Shown: one piece after another, positions 44,633 to 52,103 of the stretch | How positions within the stretch are numbered: position 1 is the first letter of the stretch | How the letters are laid out: every line of letters starts with the position of its first letter | Origin: an uncultured Aquimarina sp. | Lineage (GTDB): Bacteria > Bacteroidota > Bacteroidia > Flavobacteriales > Flavobacteriaceae | Direction of reading: 5' to 3' | DNA: 64,000 bases | Assembly (NCBI GenBank): GCA_947503135.1 | Contig: CANNCQ010000003.1 | Span: 1 to 64,000, forward strand | The notes under the pieces: generated by a model | What the model was told of the DNA's origin: nothing | What the model saw: the letters and a program-made list of their open reading frames with translations, nothing else | Databases searched by the model: none | Translations under genes and position numbers: made by a program

Positions 44633-47047
44633 ATGCAAGAAGAACAATCCGCCACTACAACATTATCTCTCGAGCAATTTAAAACGCAAGTAATTGAAGA
44701 TTACAAGATAGCGTTTATGAGTAGAGAATGTAGTTTAGTTGGACGTAGAGAAGTTCTTACCGGAAAGGCGAAATTTGGAATTTTTGGAGATGGAAAAGAA
44801 CTGGCGCAATTAGCATGGGCTAGAGTTTTTAGAAAAGGTGATTTCCGCTCGGGCTACTACCGTGACCAAACTTTTATGTTTGCAAAAGGTATTTATCCTA
44901 TTCAAGATTTTTTTTGTGGCTTGTATGCGCAAACAGATATTGAAAAAGAACCCTTTTCTGCCGGAAGGCAAATGGGAGGTCATTTTGCTACCCATAGCTT
45001 AAATGATGACGGTACATGGAAAAACCTTACCAACCAATACAACTCTAGTGCCGACATTTCTTGTACCGCAGGTCAAATGCCCCGCTTATTAGGGTTAGCA
45101 CAAGCATCAAAAGTATACCGAGAACTTACCGACCTTAAAGATCGCAAACAGTTTTCTAAAAACGGAAACGAGGTAGCATGGGGTACTATAGGGAACGCAA
45201 GTACCAGTGAAGGAATATTTTTTGAAGCAATAAATGCTGCAGGAGTATTACAAGTGCCTATGGTTATAAGCGTTTGGGATGATGCTTACGGAATTTCTGT
45301 TCACAATAAATACCACACTACAAAAGAGAGTATTTCTGAAGTACTTGCGGGTTTTCAGCGTACAGCATCAAAAAAAGGTCTTGAAATAATCACAGTTAAA
45401 GGTTGGGATTATATTGAACTTATTGAAGCTTACGAAAAGGCAGAGAAATTTGCTCGTGAAGAATACGTACCGGTAGTGGTTCACGTAACAGAGATGACAC
45501 AACCCCAGGGTCATTCTACATCAGGATCTCATGAGAGATATAAAAATGATGAAAGGCTACAATGGGAAAGAGAGTTTGACTGTAATAAAAAGTTCAAGCA
45601 ATTCATTTTAGAAAATAACATTTCTACTACAGATGAATTAAGAGTTATTGAAAAAGAAATAAAAACAGAAATTCGAAACGCGAAAAACGCAGCTTGGAAG
45701 CAGTTTATTTCGGTAATTATTAACGAACAATTAGACGCTTTAGCCATATACAAACCTGTAATAGCAAAAAGCACACAAAGCATTTTCATTAAATCAATTA
45801 TAGAAGATTTAGAAAATAAATCCGAGCCTTTACGAAAAGACATCATAGAAACTGGTCGAAAAATTCTACGCTACATAGCTCATGAAGATTTTACAGAAAA
45901 AAACACTATGATTTCATGGCTAAATAATTATCAGGCCGAAATGCAACCTAAGTTTAGCGCCCACGTTTATAACGAAAGTGAAACAGGAGTTACACATATT
46001 GAAGAAGTTTTACCCTCTTACGATGCCGATGCACCTATTGTAGACGGACGTATTGTTTTAAAAGATAATTTCGATGTTATTTTTGAAAACAATCCCGAAG
46101 TATTAATTTTCGGAGAAGATGCTGGGAAGATTGGCGATGTAAATCAAGGACTTGAAGGGCTTCAAGATAAATACGGAGAAACTAGGGTTTCCGATACCGG
46201 TATTCGAGAACCTACAATTATTGGCCAAGGCATAGGAATGGCACAACGTGGCTTACGCCCTATTGCTGAAATTCAATACTTAGACTACATACTTTATTGT
46301 ATTTCCACACTTAGTGATGATTTAGCTTGTTTACGCTATAGAACATTTAACAAGCAAAAAGCCCCCTTAATTATTCGCACTCGAGGACACCGACTGGAAG
46401 GCATTTGGCACTCTGGGTCTCCCATGAGTGCACTAATTGGTTTACTAAGAGGAATACATATTTTAGTACCCCGAAACATGACTAAAGCTGCAGGTTTTTA
46501 CAACACTTTACTAAAAAGTGATGAACCTGGCTTAATCATAGAAAATCTTAACGGTTATCGCTTAAAAGAAAAACTACCTAATAATTTAGGCGAATTCTGT
46601 ACTCCTATAGGTTATGCCGAGGTAATTAAAGAAGGTAAAGACATTACTTTAGTTTCATACGGGTCAACCTTAAAACTTGTTGAAGATGCAGCCCGCGAGT
46701 TATTAATTGTAGGAATAAATGCTGAAATTATTGATATCCAAAGTTTACTCCCTTTTGATTTAAACCATACAATTGCAAAAAGTGTTTCAAAAACAAACCG
46801 CATTTTAATTATTGACGAAGACATGCCAGGTGGAGCTACAGGATATATCCTTCAGCAAGCAATGGATGTTCAAAAAATATTCAAATATCTTGATAGCGCA
46901 CCGCAAACATTAAGTGCTCAACCTCATCGCCCTGCTTACGGAACCGATGGTGATTATTTTAGTAAACCCTCAATAGATGATATTTTTGAAAAGGTTTATG
47001 CCATTATTAATGAAAGTAATCCTACTAAATTTCCAAAATTGAGATAA
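44633..47047 (+). CDS. Single-chain 2-oxoacid dehydrogenase E1 (alpha-beta fusion)
   Basis: Thiamine diphosphate-dependent decarboxylating component of a 2-oxoacid (branched-chain or pyruvate-type) dehydrogenase, 804 residues. The N-terminal alpha part has R-D-Q-T-F-M-F near 80, the TPP-binding segment G-N-A-S-T-S-E-G...W-D-D-A-Y-G-I-S near 187-220, and Q-P-Q-G-H-S-T-S-G-S-H-E near 290. The C-terminal beta part (from about 475) has F-G-E-D-A-G-K-I-G-D-V-N-Q-G-L near 493 and ends in the transketolase C-terminal domain. No E2 or E3 gene is adjacent. Which oxoacid it uses cannot be told from here. It has its own promoter. Confidence 0.92.
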   Translation: MQEEQSATTTLSLEQFKTQVIEDYKIAFMSRECSLVGRREVLTGKAKFGIFGDGKELAQLAWARVFRKGDFRSGYYRDQTFMFAKGIYPIQDFFCGLYAQTDIEKEPFSAGRQMGGHFATHSLNDDGTWKNLTNQYNSSADISCTAGQMPRLLGLAQASKVYRELTDLKDRKQFSKNGNEVAWGTIGNASTSEGIFFEAINAAGVLQVPMVISVWDDAYGISVHNKYHTTKESISEVLAGFQRTASKKGLEIITVKGWDYIELIEAYEKAEKFAREEYVPVVVHVTEMTQPQGHSTSGSHERYKNDERLQWEREFDCNKKFKQFILENNISTTDELRVIEKEIKTEIRNAKNAAWKQFISVIINEQLDALAIYKPVIAKSTQSIFIKSIIEDLENKSEPLRKDIIETGRKILRYIAHEDFTEKNTMISWLNNYQAEMQPKFSAHVYNESETGVTHIEEVLPSYDADAPIVDGRIVLKDNFDVIFENNPEVLIFGEDAGKIGDVNQGLEGLQDKYGETRVSDTGIREPTIIGQGIGMAQRGLRPIAEIQYLDYILYCISTLSDDLACLRYRTFNKQKAPLIIRTRGHRLEGIWHSGSPMSALIGLLRGIHILVPRNMTKAAGFYNTLLKSDEPGLIIENLNGYRLKEKLPNNLGEFCTPIGYAEVIKEGKDITLVSYGSTLKLVEDAARELLIVGINAEIIDIQSLLPFDLNHTIAKSVSKTNRILIIDEDMPGGATGYILQQAMDVQKIFKYLDSAPQTLSAQPHRPAYGTDGDYFSKPSIDDIFEKVYAIINESNPTKFPKLR

Positions 47048-47121
47048 TTATAACATTTCAAATACCATTTACCCCTATTTTTTCTTTAATTTAATGGAAT
47101 AATTTTAAGATAAATTATATT

Positions 47122-47139
47122 TACTATGCGTGCATAGTA
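47122..47139. promoter_or_regulatory. Candidate MarR operator (8-bp inverted repeat)
   Basis: TACTATGC-GT-GCATAGTA lies 35 bases before the marR start. The dyad size fits a MarR dimer, and autoregulation is inferred. Confidence 0.55.
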
Positions 47140-47173
47140 TTTTTTTAGTATATTTACTAAAACGATATAATTA

Positions 47174-47614
47174 ATGAAAGAATTAACCATTGACTATCTA
47201 CTTCGTTCTACATGGATGGCCGTTGCCAAACTGTACAATGAAGAAGCTGGAAAAAAAGGGAGTACCATGGCTACAGGTTTTATATTATTAAATATTGATC
47301 CTGAGAATGGAACCCCTTCAACTTCTTTAGGTCCTAAAATGGGAATGGAAGCTACTAGTCTTTCCAGAACATTAAAAACCATGGAAGAAAAAGGACTAAT
47401 AACGCGTAAAAAAAACCCTAATGATGGAAGAAGCGTTCTTATATGCCTTACTCCATTTGGTCATGAAATGAGGGATTTTTCAAAAGGAGTCGTTTTTAAA
47501 TTTGATAATGCTGTAAAAGAAAATATCCCCAAAGCAAAGCTAGATATTTTTGCAGATGTATTACATAGCATTAACGACATCATATCTAATAAAAACATAT
47601 ATAAAACAAAATAA
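47174..47614 (+). CDS. MarR-family transcriptional regulator
   Basis: Winged-helix regulator of 146 residues. The recognition region G-M-E-A-T-S-L-S-R-T-L-K-T-M-E-E-K-G near 56-73 and the wing D-G-R-S-V-L-I-C-L-T-P-F-G near 85-97 are clear MarR features. It stands 25 bases upstream of the beta-oxidation genes, so it probably controls them, perhaps sensing an acyl-CoA or acid. An 8-bp palindrome in the upstream region is a candidate operator. No ligand can be assigned from sequence. Confidence 0.9.
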   Translation: MKELTIDYLLRSTWMAVAKLYNEEAGKKGSTMATGFILLNIDPENGTPSTSLGPKMGMEATSLSRTLKTMEEKGLITRKKNPNDGRSVLICLTPFGHEMRDFSKGVVFKFDNAVKENIPKAKLDIFADVLHSINDIISNKNIYKTK

Positions 47615-47639
47615 TTAACCTTAATAGCACTCATTGCAA

Positions 47640-50036
47640 ATGAAAAGAACAATTAACAAAATTGCCGTCATTGGTTCTGGAATTATGGGCTCTGGAATTG
47701 CTTGTCATTTTGCCAATATCGGAGTCGAAGTACTTCTTTTGGACATTGTCCCAAGGGAACTTAATGATAAAGAAAAAGCAAAAGGATTTACTTTGGATGA
47801 TAAAATTGTCCGAAATCGCTTAGTTAACGATGCCCTTACAGCATCTTTAAAGTCGAAACCTTCACCAATATACCATCAAAGTTTTGCGAGTAGAATTACT
47901 ACAGGTAATCTAGACGATGATATAGCTAAAGTGGCCGACGTTGATTGGATTATTGAAGTTGTTGTTGAGCGCTTGGATATTAAAAAATCAGTTTTTGAAA
48001 AACTAGATACACATCGTAAAAAAGGTACACTTATCACCAGTAACACATCTGGTATTCCTATTAAATTCATGTGCGAGGGTCGTAGCGAAGATTTTCAAAA
48101 GCATTTCTGCGGTACCCACTTTTTTAACCCAGCGCGATATTTAAAACTTTTTGAAATTATCCCTGGTCCAAAAACAGATGAAACTGTTTTAAATTTTTTA
48201 AATGGCTATGGTGATAAATTTTTAGGAAAAACTTCTGTTGTCGCTAAAGATACCCCTGCATTTATTGGCAATAGAATCGGAATTTTTAGCATACAAAGTC
48301 TTTTCCATGCTGTTAAAGATTTAGGCCTAACGATAGAAGAAGTAGACAAACTTACTGGCCCTGTAATTGGTAGACCTAAATCAGCTACTTTTAGAACGGT
48401 TGATGTAGTTGGCTTAGATACTTTAGTACATGTTGCCAATGGAATTTCTGAAAACTGCCCTAAAGACGAACGTCACGAATTATTTGCTTTACCTAATTTC
48501 ATCAATACCATGATGGAAAACAAATGGCTGGGTAGTAAAACGGGACAAGGATTTTATAAAAAAACGAAAAATGCTGAAGGAAAAACAGAAATTCTTTCTT
48601 TAGATTTAGATACACTCGAATACAGAGGCAAAAAAAGGGCTTCTTTCCCTACCCTTGAAATGACCAAAACTATTGATAAAGTTGTAGATCGTTTTAAAAT
48701 TTTAGTAGCTGGAAAAGACAAAGCGGGAGAATTTTACCGTAAAAGTTTTGCTGCCTTATTTTCATACGTTTCTTTTCGCATTCCTGAGATTACTGATGAG
48801 CTATACAAAATTGATGATGCCATGAAAGCTGGTTTTGGCTGGGAACATGGTCCTTTTCAAATTTGGGACGCCGTAGGCATTAAAAAAGGTATTGAATTTA
48901 TTGAAGCTGAAGGTTTAAAAGTTGCCGATTGGGTAACCAATATGGCTTCTGACAGTTTTTATACGGTTAAAGAGGGTGCTACTTATTTTTATGATATTCC
49001 TTCTAAAGCACAAACTAAAAAACCTGGTCAAGATGCTTTTATTATTTTAGATAACATCCGAAAATCGAACGAAGTTTACAAAAATAGCGGTGTAGTTGTT
49101 GAAGACTTAGGTGATGGTATTTTAAATGTAGAGTTTCAATCTAAAATGAATACTATAGGCGGCGACGTACTCGCTGGACTAAATAAAGCTATTGATTTAG
49201 CTGAAAAAGACTTCCAAGGGTTAGTTGTAGGAAACCAAGCTGCTAATTTTTCTGTGGGTGCTAACATCGGAATGATTTTTATGATGGCTGTAGAACAGGA
49301 ATACGACGAGCTTAATATGGCTATTAAATATTTCCAAGATACTATGATGCGCATGCGTTATTCTTCAATCCCTACAATTTCTGCACCACACGGTATGACT
49401 TTAGGTGGAGGTTGCGAACTTTCACTTCATGCAGACAAAATTGTTGCTGCTGCAGAAACTTATATTGGTTTGGTAGAGTTTGGCGTTGGAGTTATTCCTG
49501 GTGGTGGTGGTTCTAAGGAAATGGCATTACGTGCTAGTGACTTATTCTCTAAAGGAGATGTAGAACTTAATGTATTACAAGAGCATTTCTTAACCATAGG
49601 TATGGCTAAAGTTTCTACTTCGGCTTACGAAGCTTATGACACTAACATATTACAAAAAGGAAAAGATATTGTTGTAGTTAATAAAGACCGTCAAATTGGT
49701 ATTGCTAAATCCTACGCAAAACTTATGGCTGAACAAGGCTACACGCAAGCTCCAAAAAGGCAAGATGTAAAGGTATTAGGAAAACAAGCTCTCGGTATGT
49801 TTTTAGTAGGTACCGACTCTATGCAAGCAAGTAAATACATAAGCGAACACGATCAAAAAATAGCTAATAAATTAGCTTACGTTATGGCTGGTGGCGATTT
49901 ATCAGAACCTACCTTGGTTAATGAGCAATACTTATTAGACCTCGAAAGAGAAGCCTTTTTAAGTTTATGTACCGAACGTAAATCACTAGAGCGTATTGAA
50001 CACATGTTGAAAAGAGGGAAACCTTTGAGAAACTAG
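47640..50036 (+). CDS. 3-hydroxyacyl-CoA dehydrogenase/enoyl-CoA hydratase fusion
   Basis: Bifunctional beta-oxidation enzyme of 798 residues. The dehydrogenase half comes first (Rossmann G-S-G-I-M-G-S-G at 12-19, catalytic H in G-T-H-F-F-N-P-A-R near 160). The crotonase-type hydratase half follows at about 505-720, with G-M-T-L-G-G-G-C-E-L and G-V-I-P-G-G-G-G-S. This order is the reverse of E. coli FadB. A TTG six bases upstream could extend the protein by two residues; the ATG at 47640 is preferred. The gene follows marR and is separated from the thiolase gene by a four-helix-bundle cassette. Confidence 0.94.
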   Translation: MKRTINKIAVIGSGIMGSGIACHFANIGVEVLLLDIVPRELNDKEKAKGFTLDDKIVRNRLVNDALTASLKSKPSPIYHQSFASRITTGNLDDDIAKVADVDWIIEVVVERLDIKKSVFEKLDTHRKKGTLITSNTSGIPIKFMCEGRSEDFQKHFCGTHFFNPARYLKLFEIIPGPKTDETVLNFLNGYGDKFLGKTSVVAKDTPAFIGNRIGIFSIQSLFHAVKDLGLTIEEVDKLTGPVIGRPKSATFRTVDVVGLDTLVHVANGISENCPKDERHELFALPNFINTMMENKWLGSKTGQGFYKKTKNAEGKTEILSLDLDTLEYRGKKRASFPTLEMTKTIDKVVDRFKILVAGKDKAGEFYRKSFAALFSYVSFRIPEITDELYKIDDAMKAGFGWEHGPFQIWDAVGIKKGIEFIEAEGLKVADWVTNMASDSFYTVKEGATYFYDIPSKAQTKKPGQDAFIILDNIRKSNEVYKNSGVVVEDLGDGILNVEFQSKMNTIGGDVLAGLNKAIDLAEKDFQGLVVGNQAANFSVGANIGMIFMMAVEQEYDELNMAIKYFQDTMMRMRYSSIPTISAPHGMTLGGGCELSLHADKIVAAAETYIGLVEFGVGVIPGGGGSKEMALRASDLFSKGDVELNVLQEHFLTIGMAKVSTSAYEAYDTNILQKGKDIVVVNKDRQIGIAKSYAKLMAEQGYTQAPKRQDVKVLGKQALGMFLVGTDSMQASKYISEHDQKIANKLAYVMAGGDLSEPTLVNEQYLLDLEREAFLSLCTERKSLERIEHMLKRGKPLRN

Positions 50037-50046
50037 TTTGATTCTA

Positions 50047-50088
50047 GAATTGAGAATTGAGAATTGAGAATTGAGAATTGAGAATTGA
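50047..50088 (+). repeat. Six perfect tandem heptamers (GAATTGA) upstream of the first four-helix gene
   Basis: Six identical 7-bp units begin 10 bases after the stop of the dehydrogenase gene, followed by a partial unit. Degenerate heptamers in inverted orientation lie on the far side of the gene (50461-50488). Confidence 0.9.
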
Positions 50089-50107
50089 GAATTTTAAGTA
50101 ATATGCG

Positions 50108-50458
50108 ATGAATAAGGTAGAAAATTTAAAAATTTGGGAGAAATCTATGGATTTGGTGATACAAGTTTACGATTTAGCTTCAAACTTACCTGTTGATGAA
50201 AAGTATGGCTTATCCTCTCAAATAAAAAGGTGCGCTGTTTCAATACCTTCAAATATTGCTGAAGGGGCTGGCAGAAATTCCAATAAAGAATTTGCTTATT
50301 TTTTAAATATCTCAAACGGTTCTTCATACGAACTTCAAACTCAATTACTCTTGGCTTCAAATCTAAATTTAGTACCTAGTAATAAAGTTAAACCATTAAT
50401 AGATATGATAATTGAAATACAGAAGATGAATTACAATTTCCAAAAGAAACTTAGGTAA
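50108..50458 (+). CDS. Four-helix-bundle protein (23S rRNA intervening-sequence/S23 family), copy 1
   Basis: Protein of 116 residues with the family start N-L-K-I-W-E-K-S-M-D-L-V near 6-17 and the I-K-R-C-A-V-S-I-P-S-N-I-A-E-G core near 39-53. It folds as a four-helix bundle. The family includes proteins encoded in 23S rRNA intervening sequences and resembles the accessory Avd protein of diversity-generating retroelements, but no reverse transcriptase is near. Its biological role is unsettled. It sits alone between two beta-oxidation genes in a gap that contains only heptamer arrays on both sides. Intact reading frame. Confidence 0.88.
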   Translation: MNKVENLKIWEKSMDLVIQVYDLASNLPVDEKYGLSSQIKRCAVSIPSNIAEGAGRNSNKEFAYFLNISNGSSYELQTQLLLASNLNLVPSNKVKPLIDMIIEIQKMNYNFQKKLR

Positions 50459-50460
50459 TC

Positions 50461-50488
50461 TCAGTACTCAATACTCATATCTCATATC
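50461..50488 (-). repeat. Inverted degenerate heptamer array downstream of the first four-helix gene
   Basis: Four 7-bp units (TCAGTAC, TCAATAC, TCATATC, TCATATC). On the minus strand they read GTACTGA, GTATTGA, GATATGA, GATATGA, the same G-x-x-x-T-G-A form as the left array, and so form an inverted flank. Confidence 0.75.
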
Positions 50489-50496
50489 TATAAAAA

Positions 50497-51687
50497 ATGA
50501 AACAAGCATATATAGTAAAAGCATATAGAACAGCGGTGGGAAAAGCTCCTAAAGGAGTCTTCCGCTTTAAAAGAAGTGATGAATTGGCTGCTGAAACCAT
50601 TCAACACATGATGAAAGAATTACCTCAACTCGATAAAAAACGAATTGATGATGTAATTGTAGGAAATGCCATGCCAGAAGGGTCGCAGGGTTTAAACATG
50701 GCGCGTTTAATTTCACTTATGGGGTTAGACATTGTTGATGTACCAGGGGTAACCGTAAATAGGTTTTGTTCATCGGGTATAGAAACTATTGGTATTGCTG
50801 CTGCAAAAATTCAAGCGGGAATGGCCGAATGTATTATCGCTGGTGGTACCGAAAGCATGAGTTCGGTTCCTATGACGGGTAACAAACCTGAATTGAACTA
50901 CGACATTGCACAGTCTGGCCATGAAGACTATTACTGGGGAATGGGAAATACTGCCGAGGCTGTAGCCAATCAATTCAAAGTTTCGAGAGAGGATCAAGAT
51001 GAGTTTGCTTTCAATTCGCACATGAAAGCTTTAAAGGCTCAGGCCGAAAATCGTTTTCAAGATCAAATCGTACCTATTGATGTGGAGCAAGTTTACATCG
51101 ACGCTAATGGAAAAAAAGCAACTCGAAAATATACTGTAACAAAAGATGAGGGTCCGCGCGCGGGAACAAGCATGGAAGCCTTGGCAAAATTACGTGCTGT
51201 TTTCGCTCAAGGCGGAAGTGTAACTGCTGGTAACTCGTCACAAATGAGTGACGGTGCTGCCTTTGTAATGGTAATGAGCGAGGATATGGTTAAGGAACTA
51301 AATCTTGAACCTATTGCTAGACTTGTAAATTATGCTGCCGCTGGTGTTGAACCTAGAATTATGGGTATTGGTCCTGTAAAAGCTATTCCGAAGGCCTTAA
51401 AACAAGCGGGTTTACAACAAAATGATTTATCGTTAATCGAATTAAACGAAGCCTTTGCTTCACAATCACTAGCTGTAATACGCGAATTAGGTTTAAACCA
51501 AGATATCGTAAATGTTAACGGTGGAGCAATTGCCCTTGGTCACCCCTTAGGATGTACAGGAGCTAAATTATCCGTTCAGTTATTCGACGAAATGCGAAAA
51601 CAAAACATGCAAGGAAAATACGGTGCCGTGACTATGTGCGTGGGAACAGGTCAAGGGGCTTGTGGCGTTTTTGAGTTTTTAAACTAA
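50497..51687 (+). CDS. fadA: Acetyl-CoA acyltransferase (thiolase)
   Basis: Final thiolytic step of beta-oxidation. The 396-residue protein has the nucleophile in N-R-F-C-S-S-G (Cys91) and the G-H-P-L-G-C-T-G-A-K segment near 347. The second cysteine is in C-V-G-T-G-Q-G-A-C-G near 380. The N-terminal K-A-Y-R-T-A-V-G-K-A is typical. It follows copy 1 of the four-helix cassette and precedes copy 2. Expected substrates are medium- to long-chain 3-ketoacyl-CoA, though sequence does not define length preference. Confidence 0.95.
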   Translation: MKQAYIVKAYRTAVGKAPKGVFRFKRSDELAAETIQHMMKELPQLDKKRIDDVIVGNAMPEGSQGLNMARLISLMGLDIVDVPGVTVNRFCSSGIETIGIAAAKIQAGMAECIIAGGTESMSSVPMTGNKPELNYDIAQSGHEDYYWGMGNTAEAVANQFKVSREDQDEFAFNSHMKALKAQAENRFQDQIVPIDVEQVYIDANGKKATRKYTVTKDEGPRAGTSMEALAKLRAVFAQGGSVTAGNSSQMSDGAAFVMVMSEDMVKELNLEPIARLVNYAAAGVEPRIMGIGPVKAIPKALKQAGLQQNDLSLIELNEAFASQSLAVIRELGLNQDIVNVNGGAIALGHPLGCTGAKLSVQLFDEMRKQNMQGKYGAVTMCVGTGQGACGVFEFLN

Positions 51688-51689
51688 TC

Positions 51690-51724
51690 ATTTTGAATGC
51701 TAAATTTTAAATGTTGAATTCTTA
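51690..51724 (+). repeat. Five degenerate heptamers abutting the start of the second four-helix gene
   Basis: Units ATTTTGA, ATGCTAA, ATTTTAA, ATGTTGA and ATTCTTA run up to the ATG. The stretch 51701-51718 is the left arm of an 18-bp perfect inverted repeat. Confidence 0.75.
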
Positions 51725-52093
51725 ATGCAAAAAGACAATATTGTAGTTAATAAAAGTTTTGATTTTGCTCTTGCCATAATTGAATTATACAGAGTGTTAA
51801 ATAATGAAAAAGAATTTATTATTTCGAAACAATTATTAAGAAGTGGTACTAGTATCGGTGCCAATATACTAAAAGCTACAGTTGCTTTTTCAAAAAAGGA
51901 TTTTATTTATAAAATGTCCATAGCATCTAAAGAAGCAAGGTAAACCAGATACTGGTTACTATTATTAAATAAATCAAATTTAACTAATATTAATGTTGAT
52001 ATTCATTTAAAAGAAATTGATCACCTAGTCAGTATTTTGACCAAGATTGTAAAGACTTCTCAACAAAATTTATAGTTCAACATTTAAAATTTA
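51701..52093. mobile_element. Candidate four-helix-bundle cassette bounded by 18-bp inverted repeats
   Basis: Left arm TAAATTTTAAATGTTGAA at 51701-51718 and right arm TTCAACATTTAAAATTTA at 52076-52093 are exact inverted copies. Between them lies only the four-helix gene: 6 bases before its ATG, none after its stop. The whole unit is 393 bp and fills the gap between thiolase and acyl-CoA dehydrogenase genes. No transposase is inside it. Mobility is inferred. Confidence 0.5.
51725..52075 (+). pseudogene. Four-helix-bundle protein gene, copy 2, with one nonsense mutation
   Basis: The frame reads M-Q-K-D-N-I-V-V-N-K-S-F-D-F-A-L with the family core L-R-S-G-T-S-I-G-A-N-I near 39-49. It is then interrupted by TAA at 51941-51943, where a glutamate codon (GAA) is expected. 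The frame continues without other defects (T-R-Y-W-L-L-L-L-N-K, ..., K-T-S-Q-Q-N-L) to a proper stop at 52073. One base change would restore a 116-residue protein. It is only distantly similar to copy 1, belonging to another subgroup. Inactivation looks recent. Confidence 0.85.
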
Positions 52094-52103
52094 AAACATA
52101 AAA

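Noticed and set aside
50047..50088. Heptamer array as a CRISPR or satellite array
   Set aside because: Units are 7 bp without spacers; no cas genes.
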